DNA of 33,036 nt from Bremia lactucae. Its lineage: Eukaryota; Oomycota; Peronosporomycetes; Peronosporales; Peronosporaceae. Location: assembly GCF_004359215.1 (NCBI RefSeq), contig NC_090614.1:2595464-2628499 (forward strand), in the 5' to 3' direction. Below, piece after piece: positions 8,182-18,498 of this stretch. The stretch's first letter is position 1, and each line of letters starts with the position of its first letter. A program made the position numbers and the translations under genes. The notes beneath the pieces were generated by a model. That model worked only from the letters and a program-made list of their open reading frames with translations, was not told the DNA's origin and searched no databases.

Positions 8182-9820
8182 AATTAAAATTAGACGAGTC
8201 ATGCAATCGATTGCCACCAATGAAGTGGTGGTAGCCTTGTCGCAGTAGACCTAATGCGAAAAAGATTAGATTTTTTATGCAAGTTGTAAGGGATAGTGAC
8301 GCTAACAATAGCAAGTATGAGCTAATATAACGAGACTTTCGAAAAACTCCGATCAGGTGGAAGATCCAATACCATTTATCTTGCTTGAAATAGAATGGGG
8401 GACCTGACTGTGCGGTGACCATAGGCTTTGTTAGTTTGCAGTGGCTATCGGGCAATAAATATCTTATGATAGATAAAGAGTAGACATGACAGTCCTGTTT
8501 ATCATACAAGAATGTCACTGTTTAGCAATTTGTGCCTCCCCCAACCGAAGTTTCTTAAAAAAAGAACGAGCGGATAACGTGATGCGCTGGCATGCGCGAA
8601 TCCACTTTTATGGACAAGACGTGAGCGGGACGACATCCTCCCGTTCCTGGACGGAGATAAAGCCTTTTAGCGTAGGACACGTGGAAATCTTGACTTTTTC
8701 GTTGCGACAAATAGAGCCGGCATCTGATTCATATAAATATGATGGCTTCTTTTTGCACGAAAATTAACGACACGTTTGCTTAACAAATAAGACAAAGCAC
8801 AACATATTGAATATTTTGCAGCCAATATCACGTGCTTAGGTATTTAATAGACTCATTGCGCCATTAAGATATAAAGTAATGTCATATCGAACCATTGTAC
8901 AAGCTCAACAATTGCTGTGGTCACAATATCGGAAGCAAGCCGACAACTAATCGAGATGCCGTAAAAAAAACTTCCAGCAACTTTCTTGGACTGTTCGGAA
9001 ATGGATGCGACATTCATGCGTTATTTCGCATCGCAAGCATTGAGCTGGAAAAAAGTTCAGATTAATTAAGACCATGTTTTTACCACCAGCTGCAGAAACG
9101 AAATTTCAAATATATACATCACGCTCATCGATAATTGAAATCATCTGGAAGAGAAAATTGGGTATTCATGCGACGATTGAGCGACCAGATGACTTAACAC
9201 CATGCGACAACACCAAAATATAGTTAGCCCCGGGAGTGATGACACAGCCATTTTAAAAAGTTGCGTTTTAACCAATATTGTGTCGACACACGCTTCACCA
9301 CGAGAAATCAAAGCTCCATATATCCTTTTGCAAGGCAAACGATATTTTTACTTGCGCGTAAAGCATGAGATGCAGTTTTGAGGACAAGAAGTATCCTATA
9401 ATAGCGTCATTGATATTGGAGATCCGCAAGGGAATTTTAGATTTATATGCCCGATAAACAATTTAGGCAACAATAAAAGTATTATTTTGTCCCCAATGAT
9501 GCAGCAAATGAAGTGCAAGCCACTAAGTAGGAGTGAAGTATGAAAGTAGAATACCTTCACTCGTCTTTTTGGATCCTTTTGACAAATGATGTGGCTAGAT
9601 TAAAACTAGACACTGTTTTATTCACGTTCGACTAGGGAAATATATTTAAACCAAATGTAATTAAATATAAACTTTATCCAATGATTGGATGCCATCTGTA
9701 GATGTGTATTCCTGCATGGCGAGCTTACTTTTTTAAATCGCAGATGATGTCTTGATCCCCTTAAATGCGAAAGCACATTAAGACACAAGGGTGGGTGTAG
9801 ACAGGTGCTACTATAGCAGC
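8182..9820. other. Intergenic DNA, no gene recognised
   Basis: Open frames here are short and have no signal peptide, domain or motif that I recognise (for example 8486-8767 plus, 9141-9338 minus). Fragmented minus-strand frames at 9060-9340 look like a decayed coding relic but could not be assigned. The AT content is higher than in the retroelement bodies. Confidence 0.4.
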
Positions 9821-10221
9821 CACGCTCTACTTACGCACACACCTTTAGGCACAGTGAGAAGGCGGTTTGACCGTCTTCTCACACGTGCAGTGAGATTGTT
9901 GGTGGGCCCCTAAGCGACCTCACCCAACGAGCTAAGTACTTTAGTACAAGTGTCGTCACGGAAGCGGTAATCCGTCTTCACGTGCGCACTTCTTAAGTTG
10001 AAAGTTGTAGGTGGGCAAGTCTTTATGGGGGCACGCTCTACTTAAGCACACACCCTAGCGCAGCGGAGAAGCTGTTTGACCGTCTAATTTCGTGTGCCGT
10101 GAGGTAATTGTGGTGGGCGCCTTAGCGACCTCATCCAACGCACTAGGTACTCTGGTAAACGTGTCGTCACGGGAGCGGTGATTCGACTCCTCGTGCGCAC
10201 TTGATAAGTAGAAAGTAGTTT
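9821..10221. repeat. Two tandem ~190-bp units, 211-bp period
   Basis: CACGCTCTACTT recurs at 9821 and 10032, and CGTGCGCACTT ends the unit near 9991 and 10202, both offset by 211 bp. Between them, GCGACCTCA..CCAACG and GTGTCGTCACGG are shared. A shorter pair of similar segments brackets the array (9640-9675 with 10228-10265; 9750-9800 with 10355-10415). This resembles a tandemly repeated promoter part of an LTR or nested solo LTRs. Confidence 0.7.
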
Positions 10222-10354
10222 GAGACCGATTTAAATATAATCGCATTAAATATAAATTCCAATTTTTACCAAATTGAACTGTCATCTCTATTGATTACAC
10301 TAATATGTTTTGCGAGCGTATCTCTATATATCTCGCGTAACGGATGACGCTAGG

Positions 10355-10540
10355 CGACATCCCTCCTAATGTGAATGCACCTATGTGCATCACATACACA
10401 AGGGTTGGTCACAAATGTGAACCACACTCAAGTGGTGGGTCTAATTACTTTATTTAAGAAATTGACCATCCCCTTGAGTACACCAAGTGTATTTAACGGG
10501 GACTGTGTAACATTAGGGCAACTTTAGCCAGTTACACTAT
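10355..10540. repeat. LTR-like debris upstream of unidentified coding relic
   Basis: CACAAGGGTTGGTCACA resembles the segment near 9784. TGTAAC (10506) and GTTACA (10531-10536) form a short inverted pair, as at LTR edges. No primer binding site could be placed after it, so the element boundary is not established. Confidence 0.3.
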
Positions 10541-10638
10541 CCACTCCCTTAAAGAACGAAGTTACATTTTAAACTTCGATAAAGTGGAAGGAAGAACTAT
10601 GCTGCTTGACGCGCCGCTAAGTCTCTGATTCACTCTAG

Positions 10639-11690
10639 CGACCTCTGTTTTCATACACGGCGCCAAAGGTGCCACCTACATGGGCAACGTTGGAGGGTCG
10701 TCTGCGAAGACGCCCACTAACTCTTGCATTTAGCGCGCGCGCCGCGTTAACACGCCCTGCAGCGTCCAATGCCTTAGCTGAAACGCCGACCGCTACTGCT
10801 GCTGTCGCGTTAACGGGGCTTAAGGATTCATCCCACTTAATCAGTGAGGATGTTGATCCGTCGCTCATTGTCGACTACAATGAGTCGAGACCGTTGCCGT
10901 CACCTCAAAGTAATGATGCGGACAAGGATCTCACGAGGAAGGATGATGGCACATTATTGCCCATCCAAACTTCTATCATTGCTCATAACATGGAGACAGC
11001 AACACTTACGAATGCTGTCTCGTCGTCTGCGCTGGATAGCGCAGCGACGGTTATTGCGAGCGCTGCCCATAAAGGCGCAGCCGCTTCTCCGTTGGGTAAA
11101 ACCACACCGTCTTTTGCTCAGACCATTATCCATAATGGTTCTGACATAGAGGATTCTGAGCGTAACGCTCCGCCGACGACGCGTGAATGTGCTTAGTCGC
11201 TGTCACAAGCCAGCCGTATTAAACGTGGCTGTGTGACGGGTGGCATATCACTTATGCTCCCTCTCTCTGAATGGCCTCGTGTAAACGGGACAATAGCGTC
11301 GCTCAAAAAACGCGCTTTTCTAAATGCTCAAAACTATTATGGTGTCATTAAATTATGGAAGACCCGGTCGTGTTGCGTTTAAATGAAACGCCCGACCAAT
11401 ACGAGGCGAAATTCTTGCGCCGCATTCATCCGCATTCCGATGCGATGATACAGCGGTCGCAGCGAATTAATATCGCCCGCTTGCGTGTGAAAGAAATCAT
11501 GGGCGGTACTGTACCCCCTGTTTCTTCTCACTACGCTACTTCTGCTAGTCCATTTGAGACTAGCGAAGAGGCCTCAGCTGGTGCTCCTTTTCATAGGCAG
11601 TCACCAAGTAAATTCACCGTCTCCCTCATCTGATCGCCGCTAGACTCACAGTCGGCGTCACCATCGTCTTCTTCGACGAATGGGGGTATG
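10639..11690 (+). pseudogene. Unidentified Ala/Ser/Thr-rich coding relic
   Basis: A plus-strand frame is open from 10639 to 11196 with no early ATG. After a TAG it stays open to about 11378. A frameshift near 11350 passes into a second frame (ATG 11355 to 11633), which carries an ordered segment, IQRSQRINIARLRVKEIMGG, and then a Ser-rich tail. After another stop the Ser-rich run continues to about 11690. I do not recognise the protein. Its place behind LTR-like debris suggests a retroelement gag N-terminal region, but a decayed host gene is possible. The minus strand is also partly open at 10635-10868. Confidence 0.35.
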
Positions 11691-12164
11691 AGGCTCATTT
11701 GAGTCTACATACCGTTTCAGACGACCCACTTAAAATACGGCGCGTCTTTATATACGAGGGAAGGGTGAGCCTATAATTTGAGTCACCAACCTCTATTACC
11801 ACCTTAAAGGGCCCAATGAAACGGTGCAACAACTTCGTAGTACCTCCAGGTAGTACAAAAATTGCATTTTTAGGTAGGGTAGCAATACTTAATAGTACTT
11901 TTTCACCCACTTTAAAGCGTTCGTTAATTTTGAGACCATTTCGGTCAGCATATTCTTTTTGCTTGTCCTGTGCGCTTGCCATCTCGTCACGGACTTTTCG
12001 TGTGATGGCTAATCGCTTAATCAAAAAGCGTTGAGCCTCGCTCACGCTTTTAGCATCAAACTCGCCTATGATACCGCCGAGAGGTCGGTCATAGGACGTA
12101 GTTTTATTGACCACTGCTAAACTGGCAGGGTCACTAGGGAAAGTTCATGTCTTTAAGCTGATAG
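11660..12164 (-). pseudogene. Element E: integrase tail with GPY/F module
   Basis: The 139-residue minus-strand segment (12114-11695) reads KQKEYADRNG, FKVGEKVLLS and LLHRFIGPFKVVIEVGDSNY, then LTLP. This is the post-integrase linker and GPY/F module of a Ty3/gypsy element different from A-D. A frameshift near 11745 hides a VGRLKRYVDSN stretch, the usual end of the module, with a stop just before it. The upstream part is cut off by the LTR of element D at 12165. Confidence 0.7.
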
Positions 12165-12649
12165 TGTAATGGGGCACACATCGGTTGGAGAACCGTTGTT
12201 GTGGTACATTTACTAAATGGGTAAAATACCCTTTATCTAATTTTAAAATAGTTAGTTGCTTAAATCCCATTAAATATGGGCAATAATTATGTGGTCGCCG
12301 CCAGATATAAATCTGGGGCCGAAATCTATTTTAAATTAGCTAGGGTAAGGTTTTTAGATTTAAATAATTAAATAAAGTGCAGTTCCTCATTGATCTTAAA
12401 GCGTTAAGTGCCTTCCTAAGGCTTGCGCATTGATTTGTAAGAGATAGAAGCCTTTCTAAGGTATATCCTCTTGGGCACTAGTTGCCACTTGGCTTTACGA
12501 ACCCCTGAATCCCTTGAACTAGGATTCCTTAAGCTTTAATAGCATGTACGACTCCCAGAGTTGTTAAACCCATAAGCTCAATAGAACTAAGTGACTCTCT
12601 GAGTCTGAGAGTCTTTCTCTGACTTTAGGAGCGTGATAGCTCCGCTACA
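12165..12649 (+). repeat. 5' LTR of element D (485 bp)
   Basis: It begins TGTAATGGGG and ends CTCCGCTACA, directly before a primer binding site. The ends are the TG...CA type with a short inverted motif. It differs from the A/B LTR. Internally it holds the AT-rich, TATA-like stretches expected of a promoter region (12330-12370). Element E's integrase frame stops exactly at its left edge. Confidence 0.75.
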
Positions 12650-13728
12650 CCTGGTAGCACTCGTAGTCAACCTACGCCTGAGTCTTTACAAGACTTATTT
12701 TTTACGACAGTGAAAGAGGTTCCAGAATTGTCAGAAGCGCAACGCGCCGCTTATGACAAGCTCAAAATCTTATTCGGGCTTGAGCACGTGGAATTTATTA
12801 TTTCCCAGGGACCAGAGGTCCTGCATGCAAGGCTTGAAGCTTTCATGCGGTACAAAGCCTCCCTGATCGGTCAGGTACAGGACCCTTTAGCGGCATCTAT
12901 GCCTACCCGGTACATCTCCGTACCTGACTCAGAGCCGAGGGCTCGCCCTCTAACTGTAAATGTAAAAAAAAATGAGGGAAAAGAGGGAGAAAATCTCCCT
13001 TTTTGAATTGAGCAAATGGAAATGTCCATTGATTACGTCTTGTTCTTACCAGAAAGGCAAATGTGGCTATGGCCATGTCCAAACTTGGAGGTAGAGCCAT
13101 AGAGTGGGCATTAATGTGCAGCACATCCATAAACGACGCTTTCCCCTCATGGGATTCGCTGAAACAGCAAGTGACCAGCATGTTTGCACCGCCTGATCAG
13201 GCTTTTTGCATGCGAGCACGACTCCTAGCGACTCGGCAGGGTAAAAGAACCCTGGGGGTCTTTGTCCAGGAGTTGAGAACTCTCATTGCATCTATGCATC
13301 AAGACCCGGTGCAAGAGGCAATTGTAGTGACCTTTTTTATGGGGGGTCTCAATGAAGGCATTGCCCGGACGGAATTGTTCCGATCTCATCCGGCTACGTT
13401 CGAAGAGGCAGTTGCCATAGCGCTACGCGCCGACTTTGACTTTAAGTCTGCCCGCGTTAGCACGCCTGTTTACCGAACAAGCTCTTCGAGCACATGGGTT
13501 CCGTCTAATAGAGCGGAACCTATGTTTATAAGCCTCGTTGAGGAAGGAGAAGAGGCTCTTCAAGCTGTGGAACAGCATAAGACCATCCGTAGATGTTATG
13601 TGCGCGAATGCACGAAACATTTACGCCCTGCCTGCCCACTTCGAAATTTGCGTAAAGCCCGAAAGAGCTCCAACTCCGACCTATACCAGAGATCTGGTAC
13701 GGTGCGGGGAAACGTCGATACCCAGTAG
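12629..13728 (+). pseudogene. Gag relic, element D
   Basis: A first frame is open from 12629, inside the LTR, through the primer site to 13006 without an ATG near its start. It includes [16 protein letters not shown]. After a frameshift, 13063-13728 carries the capsid-type region: KLGGRAIEWALM, FPSWDSLKQQVTSMFAPPD, RLLATRQGKRTLGVFVQELR and FFMGGLNEGIARTELFR. These are retrotransposon gag features. A degenerate zinc knuckle follows (CYVRECTKHLRPACP). The usual product forms virus-like particles in the cytoplasm. This copy is broken at 13007. Confidence 0.75.
12650..12666 (+). other. Primer binding site, element D
   Basis: CC then TGGTAGCACTCGTAG follows the LTR. It shares TGGTAGCACT with elements A and B, so all three probably use the same initiator-Met-like tRNA primer. 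A GAGTCTT/AAGACTT hairpin lies just downstream (12680-12695). Confidence 0.65.
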
Positions 13729-13809
13729 ATGCGGGGCGCCCTTCTGGGGAAGACCTAGGCTCGGTTAAACCTCAAGGAGGTGAGAATAAATAGAACCTTG
13801 CCCCAATTA

Positions 13810-14110
13810 GCTTGGTGCTCATTTCGATTGTAAAGGGCTTTGGTAAGCCGTGGTCAATTTTAATTGACTCAGGAGTGTCTTGCAATTATGCTCGACGCCT
13901 TTCTATTGAGGGAAATCAACAATACGTGGAGGTACTTAGAGCGCATGGAGATAATACAATAACACTGTTTGCTTAGGGACAGGGACTCGGGTCACTGTTC
14001 CCAAAGTTCCATTGAACTTAGGTATAAAGTTTCTGGACTTTGACAGTATGGAACGCTGTCTCGTCCTTGATTTGGATTCGAGATATGATCTCATTTGTTG
14101 CCTAGCAAAG
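13810..14110 (+). pseudogene. Aspartic protease relic, element D
   Basis: The plus strand reads GKPWSILIDSGVSCNYARR, with the retropepsin D-S-G at 13865-13873, then RLSIEG. The frame stops near 13975 and the second half is scattered in other frames. The block sits between gag and the pol linker, as expected. Confidence 0.65.
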
Positions 14111-14494
14111 GTGGGTCCATGACTCTCCAAAACTTTGCTAGGAATATTGCGCGTGGCGCCTAAGGTCTTAGACTTCCAATTGATCCACGGTCAGGGGAGT
14201 GAAGACAGTAAAATGTCTCATCTCGCCCCTGAAAAGAAGCCGTGGCTTTTGCCAGAAAGGCTTATCAATAGCTTGTCTGGAGAAGCTACTCCTCACAATA
14301 AATATTACTAATTCGGTTCATGATGTTCTAGCCAGGCCATACCAAGAATGAGTCTGTCACTGTTTTAGACATTGGCATGTCTGAGTTAATAAACTCTAAT
14401 GTTAAAAACATTAATTTTGAGCCCGACTGAGCAGAAATAAGTAAAACGGCACGTACTTCGTCGAGTAACACTCGCTATACTAACGATTCACTAA

Positions 14495-15301
14495 ATGCTG
14501 AAAGCAGCGTGCAATATCCCTGAGATACGTGGAGTGGCACGTCTAAGTCCACCGAGTATGGTCGGCCGAGGTGGCACCATCCTAAGTGTCAATAGTGACA
14601 CTATTGGCGGTTCGCCAGGGCATTTTGGGTCAAATCCTCCTAATGCACGTGAGGCGACACGTAAACGTTCGCTGGATAAGGAAGTTGAGTTTTTTAACTC
14701 TTTATCGGATGTCAAATTAGACACCATGTCTTGTATAGAACCAATACAGGCTGAAAACCCTGGGGACGTGAATGTCCCGGCCTCTAAAAGGCGTATTGTC
14801 TTCATCTTCACTCCAAGACAGGATGGACACGAAGCGTGTATACCCTCACAAAGTGATACGAGTGAGCAAGTACATACGCTTGTAAATGGCGTAACCGGTA
14901 ACATTGAGGGGGAAGTAAGCCTTGCGGCAATCCTCTCGTTACATGCTCTTTTAGAGCTAGACGAAATGTCTATTGATGAGTGCGGTCGAGTCTTAAAAAC
15001 TGGTGACTTATCTGAAATGATGGTCATTCGACCTATGGTTGAGTTAAACTCATCGTCACTTCTAGACGAAGCTGTCCTGGATGACACAAAAGGTGCACTT
15101 TGTGCGCGAAATGGGTCACCGATCCTGGAAGATCCTACGGATCCTTTTTATTCCTTAATTAAGGAATTCCAAGATAAGGTATGTAATAACCCACCATCTG
15201 TTTTAGCTCCGGATAGAAGTGTTCATCATGAAATTGACTTAGTAATGGGAACCAAATACTGTGTCACAAGAACAATGGCTTTTACCAAAGGAGCAGTGTG
15301 A
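14495..15301 (+). pseudogene. Protease-RT linker of pol, element D
   Basis: A 268-residue open frame with few motifs until its end, where PFYSLIKEFQDKVCNNPPSV and HHEIDLVMGTKYCVTR appear. The latter are the conserved N-terminal edge of Ty3/gypsy RT. The rest is acidic and Ser-rich, a fast-evolving spacer. It ends in a frameshift near 15285, after which RT continues in another frame. Confidence 0.65.
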
Positions 15302-15960
15302 CGTCATTGACGATTTCTTCCATGCAAAGCACGAGGCTGAAATGTTACGAGAGAACAAATCTCCTCATTCGACACCGACATTTTTGTGTCAAAAAGCCAA
15401 ATGGTAAATGGCGCATTGTACATGCTTATAATAAGCTTAAGGCTGCCACTATACCAGCCCAAACCCCCATTCCTAGAAAAGATGTTCTTTAGAACAATAT
15501 GGTGGGATGTACAATGTACAGTGCATTGGACTTAGTCAATGGTTACTACCAAGTGCTTATGCGAGCTAGTGATATCCCGCTTACAGCGGTTAGCACCCAA
15601 AGCGGCATGTAATGGGAGTGGCTGGTTTTCCACAATGGCTTTCCAACGCCCCGGCAACATTTAATCGTCTAGTGACGCAACTGTTTCGCCCTCATCGAGG
15701 TTATGCACAGACTTATTTCGATGACATTTTTGTCCATAGTCGTGCGGAGCAGGGTCGGTCGGATATGGAAAACCATTTAGACCATTTGCGAGCAGTGCTC
15801 GAATGCATGCGCACAAAAAAATTGTATGCCAATGCATCTAAATGCATTTTTGGCGCAGACGAAATTCCTTCTTTAGAAAACTTCATTGGAAAGCGATGCC
15901 TTAGAGCGATTCCGCTAAGGTAAAAGCCATAGTAGATTGGCCGGTTCCTAAAAACCAAAA
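15290..15960 (+). pseudogene. Reverse transcriptase relic, element D
   Basis: Successive frames give KPNGKWRIVHAYNKLKAATI, PAQTPIP, SALDLVNGYYQVLM, APATFNRLVTQLF and TYFDDIFVHSR (YFDD at 15714-15725), followed by KLYANASKCIFGADEIP. This is the full RT motif series. Stops at about 15492 and 15612 and a frameshift near 15890 make it non-functional. Confidence 0.85.
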
Positions 15961-15964
15961 GGAT

Positions 15965-16560
15965 TTGCTTAAGTGGTTGGGTCTCGCCAATTATTTACAC
16001 AAATATAGCAAAAATTACGCTGATATGGCTAGGCCATTATCTAAACTCCTAAAGAAAGATATAGAATGGTGCTGGACTAGCACCGAAAATAATGCTTTTC
16101 GAGCAGTTAAGGGTAGTCTTATCCATGCCCCGATTCTGGTACTGCCAAACCCAAATTGGCCTTTCAGTATCGTCTTTGACGCATCAGATTTTGCCATTGG
16201 CAGTGCTCTGTTACAAACAGATGTTGATGGGCATCAACGTGTTATTGCGTTCGAGTCTAAAAAGCTTAAAGCTGCGGAAAAGAACTACCCAGTTCATGAC
16301 AAAGAGTTCCTTGTTATGAAGTATGCTCTCGTCAAATTCAGAGGTCATCCACTCGGCTCTAAGCCGTTTGTGATTTTTACAGATCACACATCATTGCGCA
16401 CGGCGACTAAGTCGCCCCATCTCTCACAGAAAATGGCCCGATAACTATCTTTTTTTGCGGAATCCAACTTCGTGGTGAAGTATAAGCCCGGCAAGCAAAA
16501 TGCTTTGGCCGACGCGTTATCACGCAGGCCGGATTATGAGATTCTCATTCAACGACTATC
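15965..16560 (+). pseudogene. RNase H relic, element D
   Basis: A 159-residue open frame begins with the RT connection (WLGLANYLHKYSKNYADMAR). It then carries RNase H with FDASDFAIGSALLQTD, NYPVHDKEFLVMKYALV and VIFTDHTSLR, so the catalytic Asp, Glu and Asp are visible. A TAA at 16442 ends it; the next residues read FFAESNFVVKYKPGKQNALA then DALSRRPDYE, the normal continuation. One stop therefore separates two well-preserved parts. Confidence 0.8.
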
Positions 16561-16699
16561 TCGTCACCTATTCCTGAATTAATCAGTTCGGCTTACGCCA
16601 AGGATAAACAGTGTGCAGCTCTGCTACGAGCGTTATAGGACTCAAATTGGGTATTAAATTGGCGGCACGTTTGCGTGCAAGGTTACATCGATTTCTATC

Positions 16700-17480
16700 G
16701 ATAACAACCTGTTGCACAAACATCGCGGACCCTCCGCGTGTCATTGTTCCTCATGATGAGGAGGTGAAGTACCGGATCCAATATGAGGCACACGATACTG
16801 TCCTTGGTGGTCATCTCGCTTGAGAAAAGACCTACGGCTTCATAGGCCAGAGTCGGTGGCCCAAACTTTAAAAATGGGTCAGCACATATATTCGCACATG
16901 CGAAACGTGCCAACGGATTAAACCCTCGACACATGCTGCTGCGCCACTGGCGAGTCTTCCCGTCCCCATAGGATTGTGGGAGTCCATTAGTATGGATTTC
17001 GTCTTTGGGCTACCGAAAGATTCAGCCGGTAACTCCGGTATAGTGGTCTTTGTTGACCGTTTGAGCAAAATGGCTTACTAAGCAGCCGTGCCAGATTCCA
17101 TTGATGGAGACGGTACAGCTAAGCTGTTCATCGATCGCGTGTTTCGAAAACATGGTTTGCCAGTGGCAATTATCTCTGATCGGGATCCCCGATTTTACGG
17201 GTAAATCTGGAAATCAATTTTCCGAGTGCTTATAACCAGATTGGAGATGTCCACTGCGGACCATCCACAGACCGATGGTCGAACTGAACTTGTCAATCGC
17301 GTCATTGAAGACGTTTAACGCAGCGTGTGTGCTCAGACACCAAAGCGCTGGAGCTCAATGCTCCCAGTAGTGGAGTTTGCGTTCAATGACGCTGTTCATG
17401 CCTCTACAGGCTATACTGTGTTCTATGTAAACGGTCTTACCAACCGCGCGTTCCATTAACGATACCACTGCAGGGTTAAG
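16700..17480 (+). pseudogene. Integrase core relic, element D
   Basis: The reading frame passes through a Cys-containing zinc-finger end (CETCQRIKPS), SMDFVFGLP (first Asp at 16995), FVDRLSKMAY, IISDRDPRF (second Asp near 17178) and DGRTELVNRVIED (Glu near 17286). It then reads AFNDAVHASTGYTVFYVNGL. The DDE triad is thus intact in place, but at least three stops interrupt the frame. Confidence 0.8.
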
Positions 17481-17599
17481 GGCTTGGTGGGGGAGAATCG
17501 GCCGATAGGCTTGCTGATATCAGCCCTGTTACCGTTCGGAAACAAGTAAGCGAGTTTCTCGCGACGCGATTTAGTATCTTAAGACATGTAAGAGATACG

Positions 17600-17862
17600 A
17601 TGGCTGATAGCCAAGACAAACAAAAACAAGAAGCAGATGCCAAAAGCAGAAACTGTATTAATTCGTATATGGTCGGAGACCGAGTTTTACTAAACGCTAA
17701 GAACCTACCTACCAACTTGGTATCCGCGGTCTTCAAGACCAAATTTCGCCCGCGCTTTATTGGACCATTTACGTTCGTGGCCAAGAAGGGCCTAGCTTAT
17801 ACGCTAAACCTTCCCAACAAGCTGCGTACACATCCAGTGTTTTACGTTGGCTTGCTTTAGCC
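17600..17862 (+). pseudogene. GPY/F module, element D
   Basis: The 86-residue frame reads DSQDKQKQEADAKSR, VGDRVLLNAKNLP, FRPRFIGPFTFVAKKGLAYT and HPVFYVGLL. This is the post-integrase linker and GPY/F module, intact apart from the final VGRL having become VGLL and a stop straight after. It is clearly the equivalent of 11695-12114 (element E) and 19500-19641 (element B). Confidence 0.8.
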
Positions 17863-18109
17863 ATATCGGGACCCTTCCCACTTGGACTTGAAGGCGCTTG
17901 CGCCGAGACAGGCGGTCGTGCCGCAGATTGTTGCATCCTCACCAGGATATCCAACTGGCCCTCTTTACGTGGTAAAAGCGATTTCGGCGAAAGACGCCCG
18001 AACCGCCTCAAAAGAGCTCCCAACCCGAGCAAGGACCTCACGAAGAAGTTGCACCTCGTGTCGTTGAGCATCAAATGCTTCCGCCGAAATTTCGGCCCCC
18101 TCCCGCACC

Positions 18110-18260
18110 GCTTGATGCGCGGGGAAACCTTCAGTTTCATGTGGAGAAACTTTTAAAGCGACGTCGTCGTGAGGGTCAATACTAGTATCTGGTGAAGTGG
18201 CTAGGGTAACCCTCTTCCAAAAACTCTTGGGAGTTCGAGGTACCTCTTCGGCAAGATTGC
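18110..18260 (+). pseudogene. Chromodomain relic, element D
   Basis: The plus strand reads NLQFHVEKLLKRRRREGQY, a TAG stop, YLVKWLG, another TAG, PSSKNSWEFEVPL. This is a chromodomain (HVEKLLxRR, YLVKWxGYP, SWE) with two Tyr/Gly-region codons turned into stops. It sits downstream of the GPY/F module as expected for a chromovirus. Confidence 0.75.
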
Positions 18261-18498
18261 CCGTACAACGTTGACATTTTTGAGCTCCAAGCTGAGGGTC
18301 AACTCGCGTCAAACGTCGCTTCCCACTACTAAACGTGGGATTAGGTGGATCTAAAGCCTCAGTGCGGCTTCGATCCTTGGTTGTACGGTCAACCGTAGCA
18401 CTGAAATATCGGCTAGCCTTACTTCGTTTTGTGGCATAAATGCTGAACGTAACTGGCCTTTGGCCTAAAGCTTAGCGAAGTCGAAGCGAAGCTTCACC

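Larger units (their letters stand above)
12165..18480 (+). mobile_element. Element D: decayed plus-strand Ty3/gypsy chromovirus
   Basis: From left to right: LTR, primer binding site, gag, protease, linker, RT, RNase H, integrase, GPY/F and chromodomain. Many signature residues survive (DSG, YFDD, and the D, D and E of integrase), but stops and frameshifts separate them. No 3' LTR follows the chromodomain; the sequence instead meets the 3' end of element B. It was inserted into element E. The right boundary lies somewhere in 18250-18498. Confidence 0.85.

Noticed and set aside
8063..8518. 151-residue minus-strand frame overlapping the effector's upstream region
   Set aside because: No domain or signal, and it covers the likely promoter. 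Composition is that of random AT-rich sequence.
9821..10221. CRISPR-like array
   Set aside because: Two long units with no short regular repeat/spacer pattern, in a eukaryotic context.
14491..15087. 198-residue minus-strand frame opposite the D linker
   Set aside because: The plus frame ends in conserved RT-edge motifs. The minus frame is Ser/Arg-rich shadow and has no relative in the other elements.
17965..18312. 115-residue minus-strand frame opposite the D chromodomain, helical-looking
   Set aside because: The plus strand carries an unmistakable chromodomain. I found no second copy of this antisense frame, unlike the one in B and A.
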